Below, one piece after another: positions 42,392-54,536 of a stretch of 64,000 bases of DNA. Each line of letters opens with the position of its first letter. Positions within the stretch are counted from its first letter, which is position 1. Origin of the DNA: Brachionus manjavacas (Eukaryota; Rotifera; Eurotatoria; Ploima; Brachionidae); the NCBI GenBank assembly GCA_019054805.1, contig JAHQIY010000009.1, positions 1,178,001 to 1,242,000 on the forward strand. Direction: 5' to 3'. The notes under the pieces are model-generated. The model saw only the letters and a program-made list of their open reading frames with translations, searched no databases and had not been told where the DNA came from. The translations under genes and the position numbers were made by a program.

Positions 42392-42860
42392 TTAAAATAG
42401 AACTTCTCTAAAGTGTTCAACCCACCTAAGCCTTTGCTTTCCTTCAGTTGTTAGGATATCATTTCGAGGCACTTTATCTAAATTTTCTTGTAACTGTTCG
42501 TAGAATAAAGATATTTCCTCTTCACTTTCTTCGTTAGTTGGGGCATAGCATTGGATGATGTATGTCCTACAATGAAGTCCTTTTGGTCTTGTGCGAAACA
42601 GTCTTTCACTTATTGGCTCCAATTCCATAATGACATCCTTTGCTTGCTTTGAAAGCATTATCCCTACACTGTGTTGTCTTATGTTTTCAGATCCAGAATA
42701 TAGGAAGGTCCATCTACAGTTGTTTATTTGGACTGATCCTGCCCAGCGACTTTCACATATATCTGGCACCTATAAACCGTATTTATCCATGACCAGTTCG
42801 GCTTGAGCGCATCTTGATGTTTCGAACATGGTTCTGACATTCCTAATTCCGACTCTACAT
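42392..42860 (-). pseudogene. Non-LTR retrotransposon relic: endonuclease domain
   Basis: Minus strand, starting near 42850: VRTMFETSRCAQAELVMDKY, a stop, then ICESRWAGSVQINN, FLYSGSENIRQHSVGIMLSK, MELEPISERLFRTRP and IIQCYAPTNEESEEE. This is the order of motifs in the apurinic-like endonuclease of retrotransposons often labelled craniofacial-development-protein-2-like. It then jumps to KQRLRWVEHFREVL, a motif that normally lies after the endonuclease and before the RT, so the catalytic C-terminal half of the nuclease is deleted. No RT follows. The base composition is distinctly less AT-rich than the flanks. Confidence 0.82.
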
Positions 42861-44366
42861 CAGTGTTTCGCAGTAAATATCGCACTTTTCTGCTTGCAAC
42901 CTCCCTGTAGATTTTCATTTTCAAGTCTTGACTGACGTTTTATCGGCCATTGGGATGCTACCACTACTCCCTTGAGCTTTTTTCTAATTTCTTCATTTCA
43001 TTCTTACTAACTTATATACTTAGGCGTTCGAGTAATTAGCCCTCCCATGTAGAAGAGCTTTTAATGTAGATGATACTTTTCAAACGCCACTTTTAACTTT
43101 TTATTTTGAATTCCTCCAGGAGGATATGATGGTGTAATGGTTCGATCAGCCGTTTCTAAATAAAAAAAAATTAAATTTCTAATTCATTTATTTTATTTAT
43201 TTTAATTATTATTTTAGTGGTATTCCACAAGGTTAATTAATAAGATCTCTCATTTTTGTAATTTTTTTAAACTTTTTAATCTAATAAAAAATTAAAATGT
43301 AAATTGTTTAATTTTTTTTTTAACAAATTTTTTTAAACTTTTTAATCTATTTTATTCTTCATTGTTTAAACTGTTTAAATTTGACATTTAAAATTTTGAA
43401 CACATCGAAATATGGATTATTTTGGATCCTAACTCATATTTTTATCTAGACTCATTTGGTTTTAAAATATTTAAACTGGATAATGGTTCTATTTTATAAA
43501 AAGAAAGTTCAAAAGAAAAGAAAATAAGAAACCTTAGATGAAATAAAAAGAAATAAAAATAGATTAATAGTATCAAAAAGAAAAACAAAATTTGAACAGC
43601 TAGCTTTTTATAATTTTTTTTTAATTAATTAATAATTTTGTTATTGATCTTTTATCCTTCTATAGATATAATTTTTCTTAAATCAATTAAAATTTTTGAT
43701 AAATTTAAAATAATTACAATAACGATTTCAAATCAATTAAATAAAAATATTAAAATTTTTCGTTTTTTTTTAACAAAATTTTTAAATAAAACATTTTTAT
43801 ATATTGTTTTTTAATGATTTATTATTTTTAATTGAAATAAATGAAAAGTTAATCAGCCTATTCAATAGATAAAGGCACTAGCCTGTTGATTAACCTTGAA
43901 ACTTAAACAGTTTGGAATAAAAAGACAATATTTTTAAAAAGTCCGAGAAAAATCTCTCTTCCGGTTTAGCGTAAACATTTTTTTGCATGAAAATAAAAAT
44001 ATTTTGTAATCAAAATTCATTAATTATATTAATTTTTTGATTTTAGTTTTGATGGAAAATAATTGTCAAAATTAAATTTATTGAGCAATAAGCAAAAGAA
44101 GCAAAAAAAGGCTTGTGTTTACATTGTTTTAATTTTTTTGTCAAACTGTAGCAGAATGAGTGGAGTAAGTTGCCAAAAAAAGTGGGTGAACAAACAACTT
44201 CAAACGGTTTTAAAAATACACTGGAAACTTTTATTTGGATCAAAAGTTTAGGACATTACTTACCAAAGCATATACTAAATAAAAAATATTTTATCACATG
44301 ATTAAAAATTTTATTTTAAAAATTACAATAAAAATATTTTCAATAAATTTGAACTTTTGTAACAAA
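42861..44366. other. Intergenic upstream of XPF
   Basis: 42861-43150 still looks less AT-rich and probably belongs to the 5' part of the retrotransposon relic. The rest is AT-rich without any supported gene, and its last part must contain the XPF promoter. Confidence 0.5.
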
Positions 44367-47300
44367 ATGGATGCCTTGTTAGAGTATGAGAACAATGTAT
44401 ATTTGGACATGTTTCACAACGATGGTATTTTAGTGATGGCCGAAGGTCTAGGAATCGAACGAATATTCTTGAACTTCATTAAACTTTACTGTGACGCCAC
44501 AAATTTGGTGATTGTGGTGAATGCGCATGAGGCCGAGGAGCAATATTTTACAAATAAAATCAAAGAGAGTGATCCCAAATCTTTTGAGTATGTGACCAAA
44601 ATAACCACAGAAACTCATAGCCAAAACGAGCGAGCTCAAGCATATCTCAAGGGAGGCTGCTTTTTTGTTACAAGTAGAATATTGGTAGTGGACATGCTTA
44701 CTGATCGAATACCAATTGAATACATAACAGGAATTTTAGTCTACAATGCTCACAAGATAATTGACTCGTGTCAAGAGACATTTATCTTAAGGATGTTTCG
44801 TCAAAAAAATAAAGTACTTGATTAAATTTTATCTTTTAGTTTAGTAATTTTTCAATCTCAGAAAGGTTTCATCAAAGCATTTTCGGACAATCCGATCTTT
44901 TTTACCAAGGGTTTTAGCAAAGTAGAACGTGTGATGAAAAACTTGTTTGTCAAAAAGTTGTTCATTTATCCAAGATTTCATGTAGATATAGAAGCAGAGC
45001 TCACCAAGTATAAGGTAATTAGAATTTTAAAATAAATAATTCGTCCTTAAATGGTTTTTAAGCCCGAAGTTATTGAAATACATGTAGGTCTTAGTGATAA
45101 TTCGTGCCGAATTCAGATGGCTCTAATGGACATTCTTAATGTTCTTTTGCAGGAGTTTAAAGGATGCTGCTCTTATGTAATTATTTTTGATTATTTTAAA
45201 TTGGAATTAAATTTTAACAATTAATATTATTAATTTCAAAATATTAATTTCAGATTGACCATGATTTTTTGACAATGGAAATGGTTATTTCTCGTCCGTT
45301 TGATCAAATTGTAAAAGCGCAGCTTGAACCAGTATGGAACCAGCTTGGATCGAAACCCAAACAATTGATATCAGATATCAGGACTCTTAGACTTCTTTTA
45401 TAGTAAATTGTTTAATTATTTAATTCTTTTTTATTAAATCAAAAAATAATTTTATTAACATTATTAATTCAGTATATTATTTGTAATTAAATGTAAAACT
45501 ATATTTCAGTTTCTGTAGATATTGCCAAAAAATCCTTAAAAATTTACAAATTGCTAAATGAATGAATAAAGATAAAATAACATATCAGTATTTTTTGAAA
45601 GTATTTTTTAATTAAATATGAAATTAATCACTAATTATATTTTTAAAATATGAAAAATTTTGTGTCTTTATTAAATCAAGTTGGATATTTTTTTATAGAA
45701 AATATCAATGCAATTATCAAGCTTTCAGTGTTTTTATTTTTGATTATAAAATCATGAATTAATTAATTAGAAATAAAAAATAATGATTATTTTATTCAGT
45801 ATCAAAAAACATACTCAGATTTAATATAAAGACTTAGTTCAATTATTTTGATTAGTATTATGCAAAATAAAGTCTTTGTAAAAAATAATGACGTTTTATT
45901 TAAAAAAAAATGTATCTGAAATTATAGTTTTGATTATCATCATTACAAAATATTAAATCGAAAGCAAAAAATTAAAAAATATTTTTTAATCCTTAAAGTT
46001 TAGTTAAAGATAATTTTAAAAAAACTCATTAAAAATTTTATCAAAAATTAGATGTTGTCAAAATTTTTTAATTTTTTTAATTAAATTAAAAATTAAAAAA
46101 TTTTTCATCTCTTTCGTGCACTGAATATTTTCCATATTCGATTGATAATTTATTATTTACCATTCCTGACATCTTTAAATCTGGACTCTATTTTTTTTTT
46201 CAGGATTTAAAATTCAAAAATTCTTTTGTTTTAAATCCTTAAAAATTCAATTCTTTTAATGAAATTAAATAAGAAACATATTATTAAGCTATTTGACTCA
46301 ATATGATTCTATAACATTTTTTAAAATGTTAAACTGTTTAAAATCGCACGAAAAAGACATTGGTCGGAGTAGCGGATGGATGTTTCTGGACGCAGCAAAT
46401 GAGCTTTTTACCAAAGCAAAGCTAAGAGTATATGGCAGTGAGATGCGCAATTATGTAAAGCCTGATCCCAAAAAAAAATTCAAATGGTCCAAAGAAAACA
46501 GAGGTCTGTACTTCGATTGTATAAAGCCTTTTTTCAGTACATTTCTCAGTTTTTATTAATTTTGAAGATATGGCGTCAAGGATCATCGCAGAAAGTCCCA
46601 AATTAAAAGTGCTCAAGGAAATTTTAGAAGAATTAGGTACCGAAGAAAATTCCGAAGAAGAAATAAACATTCTAATTGTGGCCAATGATGACCGAACATG
46701 TTCGCAAATAAAACATGTATTTGGAAGCTTTTTTTTAAATAAAATTTTGAAAAAATTTAGTTTTTAAGAAAAAATCGTTTGACAAGAAAGACGGAAAATG
46801 GTCCCAAAAAAGCCACCAAACAATTCGACAAATTTGATATTGCTGAAGAGCAAAAATCAGACGAAAAAGACGACGAATTCATAGTTAAAATGATACTTAA
46901 ACCATTTGGGAGCACCGATTTAAATGAGAGACAAGTTGACTCAAAAATTTCCAAAATGGTTAAAAAACTGGACCGCAAAAACAAGGAAAAAGAAACTGTT
47001 ACTCTCACTCAAATGGTCAAAAAGACTTCAACAAAGGAATCCAAATCATCAAGTGAAAATGAATCAAGTGACAGTTCTTCGTCTAATGATGAAGACCAAC
47101 CAGTCCAAAGTTCCGAACAGAACTTGGTAAAAAAAAATACAAATTTATTCCTCAGTGCCTTGGAAGGCGGTACTAAACAAAAAATTTCTCTAATAAAATT
47201 ATTATATGAGACAAAACCAAAGTATATAATTCTGTATGACAGTCAACTATGGTTCGTTCGGCAAATAGAAGTGATACAATGTCTTAGGTACAAGAATCCC

Positions 47301-49535
47301 ATGCGGGTCTACTTCATGATGTACACCAATTCAAGCGAAGAGCAACGCTATTTGACTTCGATTCGAACTGAAAAGGAGTCTTTCGAAATTTTGATAAGAG
47401 AAAAGGCCAATATGATTGTGACAGAGGAACAAGATGGAAAACTTGAACTGTCCAAAGATACCGATAAAGAAAAAGATACTATAATGGAGCAATTTAATAG
47501 CAGAAAAGGTGGAGTGCCGCCAGTGCCTCAAGAATCTGAGCCACCCAAGATTATTGTTGATATGAGAGAGTTTCGGTGCGAGCTTCCTTCTATTTTGCAC
47601 AAAAGAGGCTTCCACATTGAGCCATGCACACTTGAAGTCGGAGATTATGTCCTAACGCCGAGCATTAGTGTTGAACGAAAGAGTATAAATGATCTAATAG
47701 AATCCCTTGCCAATGGCCGTCTATACAACCAAGTGAATGCCATGTCTCGTTCTTACAAAATTCCAGTACTTCTAATTGAGTTTGATCCAAAAAAACCATT
47801 TCAATTAAATGTATTTATTGGAAATTTTTTATATGCTGAAACTAAAAAATTACCACTTTTAATTAGCTATTTTATATTTACTTACAGTCCTGCTATGATT
47901 ACTTTATTTTACGTAAAATAAAGTCAGAATTGAAATCGTCATATTAAAAAAAAGGTAATTAAAAATTTTTAATTGATAAAAGAGAATTTTTTTTTAATAA
48001 TTTCTCCTTGAATTAATAAGTAGTTGATAATATTTTCTTTATTTATTTAAGGAGCAATTAAAAAAAATATTCTTTATTTTAAAAATTACGTAAAATTTTG
48101 TAAATTCGCGTAAAATACAGTTTTAGTAGCAACACTGTAATATTCAAATTCTGTTCTGTAAAAAAACAGAATTTTTTTATTCACAAGTCATAAGTCAAGT
48201 CAAGTCAATTAATTAATTAATTAATTAAGTCTAGTTCTGACTTTGAATTAAACTTGTGATTTAAAAAAGCCTGAAAAAAACAACTATTTAATTTTATGAA
48301 ATATATTAGTGAAAAAGATTATTATTTCTTTCTTAAAATTTGATAAAATTAAAGTGAAAAAGCTTTTTTTACAAAATTATTCATTTTTTAGAGTAAAGCT
48401 TGTCAAGTAAAAAACTAAAATTAAAAAAAAAATTGGGTTAAAAAAAGTAGTTTGAGGCATTGTAAATTTTGTGATAAAAGACCAAAGCTAAAATTTAAAC
48501 AATTTTTTGTTAAGGTCTAAAACTTGTTCCAACAACATAAAACTCTCTAAAAAGCTTTTTCAAATATAAAAAAATTTTAATTGAATTTTAGGAAAATGTA
48601 TGTGGCAAGTTTTTTTTTCTATTTTACATTTCCAAAAATAATTGCGTAGTTATATTTCAAATTTTTACATACTTAAGTATTGAGTTTTAATGAATCATCG
48701 TAACTTTAAAATTTCAAAAAAGTTAAACAGAAAAAAAAAATCTTCCATGTAGTGATTTAAAAAAAAGACTTGATCTTTTTATAGTGAATTAAATGATAAA
48801 ACTCAAATGAAATTTTTTTATTATTGTTTGAATTTAAAAAATTTGTTTGGGTTTTTATTTAGAGGCAGAATTAAAATAAAAAAGCTAAGATGGCATGGTA
48901 GTTTGAAATTTCCGATAAAATTAGAAAGATTGTTTTTTTAGAGCTATCAAGCGTTAGCTAGTAATGAAATCAGTCCGCAGCATACCAGCTCAAAGCTCAG
49001 TCTTTTGACAATACACTTTCCGAAATTAAGAATTCTTTGGTGTTCAAGTCCTAGTGAGACAGCTGAAATATTCGAAGAGCTTAAGTCCAATTGTCCTCAA
49101 CCAGATGCTGAGACAGCCATGTCAATCAAGACTGATCAGGTTATTGAAGATGAAGATTTGAAGTATAATCCGGTTTTAAGAGATCTTTTGCTCAAAATTC
49201 CCGGAATCGATTCAAAAAATGTTCATAGAGTTATTACCAAAGCAAAGGATTTATTTTCATTGTGCCAAATGTCCGAGCAAGAGTTGAGTGATGTGTTAGA
49301 AAATTCTAAAAGTGCAAAATTAGTTTATGAATTTTTGAATACAAGTAAAAAAGACGAAGCTCTGAGTTTAATAAATGATGAAGTAGACTTTGAAGATTTG
49401 GAAAATTTTTATGAGTTTGATTCAAAAAAGACTAATTCGAGCAATTCACCAGAAAGTTCGAAGAGAAAAATTTTAAATATAAATTCGAAAAGCAAGAGTT
49501 CGGCAAAAAGCAGACCAAAATCAAAAAAAAAATAA
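44367..49535 (+). CDS. ERCC4: XPF (ERCC4) structure-specific DNA repair endonuclease, eight exons
   Basis: Catalytic subunit of the XPF-ERCC1 nuclease, which makes the 5' incision in nucleotide excision repair and acts in crosslink repair. Exons 44367-44813, 44862-45014, 45063-45176, 45254-45402, 46289-46503, 46568-46716, 46761-47810 and 48942-49535 join in frame into 956 residues (human 916). The helicase-like N-terminus is clear (ILVMAEGLGIERI, TSRILVVDMLTDRIP, ITGILVYNAHKI, FILRMFRQKNK, DDRTCSQIKH), followed by an acidic/Lys-rich variable linker. The nuclease domain has VDMREFRCELPS (Asp676), GDYVLTP (Asp704) and the ERKxxxD motif (Glu714, Arg715, Lys716, Asp720), so it should be active. 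The C-terminal tandem helix-hairpin-helix region (LLLKIPGIDSKNVHRV..) for ERCC1 pairing is present, then a basic tail that may be a nuclear signal. Introns are about 45-80 bp except two of 886 and 1,131 bp. All junctions are inferred from homology. Confidence 0.97.
47811..48941. other. Large last intron of XPF with repeat debris
   Basis: The intron starts GTATTT and ends TTTTTTTAG. It contains a fragment related to the foldback element of 35.55 kb (about 48085-48118), a run of AATTAATTAATT (48209-48225) and otherwise AT-rich filler. It is about twenty times longer than the small introns of the same gene, so it has probably grown by insertions. Confidence 0.6.
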
Positions 49536-52500
49536 ATTTCCTTCATTTAATTTATTTAACTACTATCATTTTAAAATTTTGATCAATCTATATTTATAAA
49601 AATATTTTTATTAATATTTTTTTCAGTGAATCCTAAATCATTATTTTCTCTTACGTTAAATGTGAACTGTTTAATATAAATTCTGTCAATTAAAGTAAAC
49701 TTGCATTTAAGAAAAAGGTGCTTTTTAACCAATTTTTTTATTAGAAAAAAAAAAAAAACATAGATAATAAAACGGCATCAGTATCTCAGAATTTCATTTT
49801 TTTAATCTAAATAAAATAATCTGTAAAAAATCAATTTTTTTAATTCCAGATTTTAACTGATAATTCGGTTTTAGATTAATTAACAGCCTATAAGCCCTGT
49901 CAATATAAGATCCATTAAAACTTCATTTTTTTAGAATAATTAGGTAACAATATTGATAAACAAATAAATAAATAAATAATTAATAGAAAAAAATCAAAAA
50001 AGTTAAAGTGATTTTAAAAAATAAATAGATCACACGAAAATGAAATTTTTTATACTAAATTAAATACCAGAAAAAACAATCAAAGAAATAAAAAACAGCA
50101 AATAGTGGCAAGACTTTTGATACAAACGAAGAGTTAGGCTTATACAAAAACAAATTATGGAGTTTTCCCAATTTTAAAATTTAGCGACAACTGAAGTTTA
50201 AAATTTAGTTAAAGAAAGAGACAACAGTTGGTGCTTCAAAATAAATAGAAAACATCATAGATAACCTTTTTTTTCTAATTTCGTTCGTGTTTAAGTTAAA
50301 AAATTTAAATTAAAAACTAGTCTTAAGTTTAAATTTATTTAAATTAAAAAAAAAATTAAACAGATTTTTATGTCCCGTAGAACTTAGCTTCACATACCTT
50401 GAGCTCGGGTAAAAAATGTACACTAGCTATATCAGACCTAAAATCAAATTTTCATTACCTTCCTGTTGTTCATACACCAAAAAAGTATAATAAAGATCGT
50501 AAATCTGAGCAGCTCAGCTACTAGTGTAGCTTTAACAATCGACCATTTTTGAATTTTCAGAAAACTTTGAGTTTGGTCAAAATTCAAGTTTCCAAGTGGC
50601 ATTATTTTGCGAACTTTTTGGAGATCTGCATCATGTTCGTGTAGAGCTTTGTAAAAGCGTTAAACTATACTGATCCAAAATTAAAAAAGAAAGTGTCCCT
50701 TTTTAAAAAAGAGATAGGGGTAGACAAAAGCTTTAACTTATTCTTTAAATAAAAAAAATTGTTGCTTAAAGATAAGAATAAAAAAATCAATTTAGTAAAA
50801 TAGAAGATTATTTTTTTTAAGAGAATATTTCAGTAATTAAGACGATCGTTTAATTACAAACTATTAAAAATTAAAAATTTTTAAAAAATTTATGTGATAT
50901 TAAGTGTTGTCTTTAAAATTTTTCTTTGAATATTAAATTAAATTTGCTAGACATTTCTTGTTCCATGCTTAATGTTCAAATTTTTAGGTGTTTTTTATTT
51001 TAGTTATAAAACAAAACCAAAAAAATACGTGTAAAATTTTAAAGTGAAAATATCATATGATAATTAAAATTTCACTTTAAAAGCAGTGCTTTTCCATAAA
51101 GCTGTTTAAGTTATTAAAGTTTTGATTTTAAATTTTATAAACAGTAATTTTTTAAATTGTAAAATTTTTTTTCTTCTGAATTGCAATTAATTGTAAAAAC
51201 TAAATATCTTTTAGATTTGTTTGTGTCCTGTAACAAATTCATGGCTATAAAATTTAATGCCCAACAATTTAGACTCATTTTTTTTTCAAATGTTTATTTA
51301 TTTAACAAAGATAATAAAACTAGAATTATTTTTTTAATAAAATTAACGCTTTTCTTCAAATTGACATATAATACACGATAATTAATAATTAAAAGTTAAA
51401 ACTCATATCATTAATCTCTAATTAAAACTTGATGCATAAACATCCAGGTTATCAGTTACCAGGTGAAGTTTTTCAATGAAATATAAAAAATACTAAATCA
51501 ATAATAAATACTAAGAACGTCCCATTAAAAAATTAAAAAGCCCTTAAATTTAGCACTTTTTTCAGAGTAGATTCATCAATTTTTTGGTCAACGGACCAAA
51601 AACTGTTATTGCGTTTTCTGAATTCAGTCTGATGTCCAATTTGGAACCTTAAATGAGACACCTATGTTCAATTATAAAAACTATCATAATAAAATTCAAG
51701 TAAAGGAAGTACGCTTATAAATATTTCCACTCATAAAATATTACAGATTTTTTTTAATCAATAAATGATCAAAAATACTATTTTTTTTAAATTTTAATAA
51801 TTATAGGCAAAAAAAGGTGCATCAGTAAAATTCATGATTAAATTGATTTCTTTAATTGTCAGGCAAAATTTAGTCAGCATGTTTAATAATTACATACTCT
51901 TAAAATAGGATTTAATTTAATGACTGTCACTTTTTGTTAAAACCTGAGAGCAATTCTCAAATTAAATGGTTAAAAATAGGTATATCAAAATTTTTAAACA
52001 TAAAAAAACTAAAAAAAAACAAAATAGCACTTAAAAAATCCATTAATAAAAGTTAAGAATAATAAAATTTTAATTCAAACATCTCTAAATTAAGAAAAAA
52101 CTGTTATCTAATTTTTTGTTTTTTGAATATTTGGCTTTTATTTTAATTAAATTTTAAAAAATCATTTGAAAAAAGTAGTTGATAAGTGTCAAATAACAAT
52201 GAATGCGCAGGCCATATCTTTTTCTCATAGAGATAAGTTATTATTACGTAAAATGGATTTAAGTCGAATTTAAATAAATTTTCTATTTTATTAAACTGAT
52301 CAAATTTTGGAAATAATCAAAGAAAAACTAATTGATTTTATTAAATTTATTCACTGACAATAATTTCAATAAATCATTTTAATAAATAATTACCGAATTA
52401 GTAGACAAAAAAATACTAATAAGCTTTTGAGAAAACCGCAAAATTTCACACAAAAAAAAGTTTAAAAAAATTTTTTTTTTAATTATCTCCTCCTATTTTT

Positions 52501-52564
52501 CTCAGATGATAAATTAGAAAAAAAAAATTTTCGCAACTGATCATCTTGAAATTGATTAAATAGT
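49536..52564. other. Intergenic, 3 kb
   Basis: AT-rich convergent region between the 3' ends of XPF (plus) and the Gln-rich gene (minus). No supported gene, RNA or structured repeat. Confidence 0.55.
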
Positions 52565-54536
52565 CTATTGATTTTGATTATTAGTTGCCATACTAGTTTG
52601 CTGCTGATTTTGGTTTTGCATAGAGGCGCCAGCGGCCATATTTGCCGCATTTGCATTCGACTTAAGCACTTGGTCTGACACGATCTGTGACTGTAAATTC
52701 AAAATTCTGGGTGCATTGTTTGAATGCGTCATTATTTGGGAGCAAGCCTGAGAGTTGGCTGTCTGAGCTGATCCATTGGCATTCGATTGACCACTTGGCG
52801 CTTGCACTAAAACACCGGAGGCAAGTGAAATGGGTCTAGGCTGCACCGGTTGAGAGCCTGTAAGCACATTTTCGATTTGTTGCTGCAAGGTCTGCTCGCT
52901 TAAATTGCCATTGTGCATTCCATCTTGCTGATTTGGTGAACTAGAGGGTATAGGTCTGGACTGGCTCTGGATCTGGCCTAGGCTCAATCGCTGCTGAATC
53001 AGCTGTCCCAGCGCTTCGATTGACTGCGCATTCAATTGAGAAAAATTGCCATAATTCACATGTAAACTATCACCGTCGTCATGAACCGGGCCTGGATATA
53101 CTAAATTGTTAACTAGCTGATTGCTTGGGTGCATTGGAATATGCTTGGTATTTAACTGTACATGATTGGTAAGAAGTGACATTAATTGAGCTTGGTTTAG
53201 GTATTGGAGCGGATTTTGGCTCATGGAAAAGTTAAGATGAGGATCAAGATGAGCGTAGTGAGACTGGCTTTGTGTGGCCTGAAGGTTTTGATGAGATGAT
53301 GTCGCTGGTTGAGCCGGAGGCGCAGATATCGGAGCTGGAGGCTGTTGTTGCTGTTGTTGCTGCTGCTGCTGCTGGACCTGTTGGGGTGGATTTTGGATGC
53401 TTTGAGCTGCTGTTGGCTGCTGCTGAATTTGCGCAACTTGAGGCTGCGCTTGGGGCTGAGTCATGTACTGGGGTTGGGCTTGTGGCGCGCTAATACTCTG
53501 CTGCTGGATGCTCGCCTGGCTTTGAAGTTGCTGCACCAAACTTTGCAATTGGCTCAATTGCTGCTCTTGCTGCTGAAGCTTCAGGCTATGCTGCTGGTTT
53601 ATTTGGGACTGCTGCTTGACGAATTGCTGAAATTGGCTCTGGTGGGACTGCAGCTGGTCTATTATGGCCTGGTGCTGGCTGTTGGAGCTCTTGAGCGGCT
53701 CGATCTGATTCACTTGCATTTGCTTTAGAATGTAGATGATCTGGGTCAGCTGGGACATCTGGTTCTCCAAATACTGGTTGATGTCCATTTGTTGGCTGGC
53801 AAAGTTTTGCAAGTTAAAAAATTGACTCGAGATGGAAGCGCCTGGGTTGGTTTGCGATGAGCTGGCCTGCGATGATGCCGCTTGTGGGTTTTGCGCTGGT
53901 TTTTGGCTTTGCTGGGAGCTTTGTTGGGGCACGGCCGCCGCGTTATTTAGGTCATAAGCTGTATATTCAAAACTTTATTTAAGAAACTTTAAATTTTTAA
54001 GAAAAATATTTTTTGATAATTTACCTTGTCTTGAATCATTTTCACTTATCATTTTTATTTTTTTTGAAATTTTTTTGTCCTACTCACAAAATTATGTTAG
54101 TTCTAAGCAATTGTTTAGGCTTTACAGATAAGACTCGAGTGTAGAAGAATCTAAAAATACACAAATGTTATCACCTGACCGAGAATGGCTTGTTTTTTTC
54201 CCTTAAACGGATACTAGAAGTAAGGTAACGCCAAATTTTGAAAAAACTAAAAAACATTCAATCAAGCTCGCTTTAGTGTTGAAAATGCATTGCAAGAAAG
54301 TTCTTATTTAATGTAGAAAATGTAAAATAAATTACTAGAAATAAGAAAAATAATTTCGAATAATTTTGCCTAATGTTATTTTAAAATTATTTTTACATTT
54401 ATAATTTTTGCTGTTAAATTTTTGCACGCTTTTAACAACGAAACTATAACAACATAACCATAAGCTTTGCTTTTTTCTCTTTTTTTTTGGAAAAATAAAA
54501 GTAAACTCTCGTACCTTGTACTTGTTTGAATTCCAT
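52565..54536 (-). CDS. Gln-rich low-complexity protein with two candidate alternative first exons
   Basis: The main exon (53958-52565) encodes about 463 residues dominated by Gln, Ser, Asn, Ala and Pro, with an uninterrupted Gln run near 53347-53378. It is visibly less AT-rich than its flanks. Two short upstream exons can each join it in the same phase (1 nt, CAAG|GT donors): 54052-54025 (MISENDSRQ) and 54536-54515 (MEFKQVQ); the acceptor is ATACAG before 53958, giving ..AYDLNNAAAVPQQ.. after either. The only less repetitive, possibly structured part is FFNLQNFASQQMDINQYLEN with the following QMSQLTQIIYILKQMQ, a likely amphipathic helix or coiled coil continued by Gln-rich heptads. Such composition is common in transcription coactivators and RNA-granule proteins, but I do not recognise the family. 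The protein ends NNQNQ at TAG 52567-52565. Confidence 0.72.

Noticed and set aside
44043..44251. Short ORFs on both strands just upstream of XPF
   Set aside because: Overlap each other, no motifs, probably chance in the promoter region.
51181..51381. 66-codon plus-strand ORF in the convergent intergenic region
   Set aside because: AT-driven composition with Asn, Lys, Phe and Leu; no further support.
53272..53728. Plus-strand Leu-rich ORFs that look like a membrane protein
   Set aside because: Antisense of the CAG/CAA-rich exon; Gln repeats read in reverse give Leu/Ala runs.
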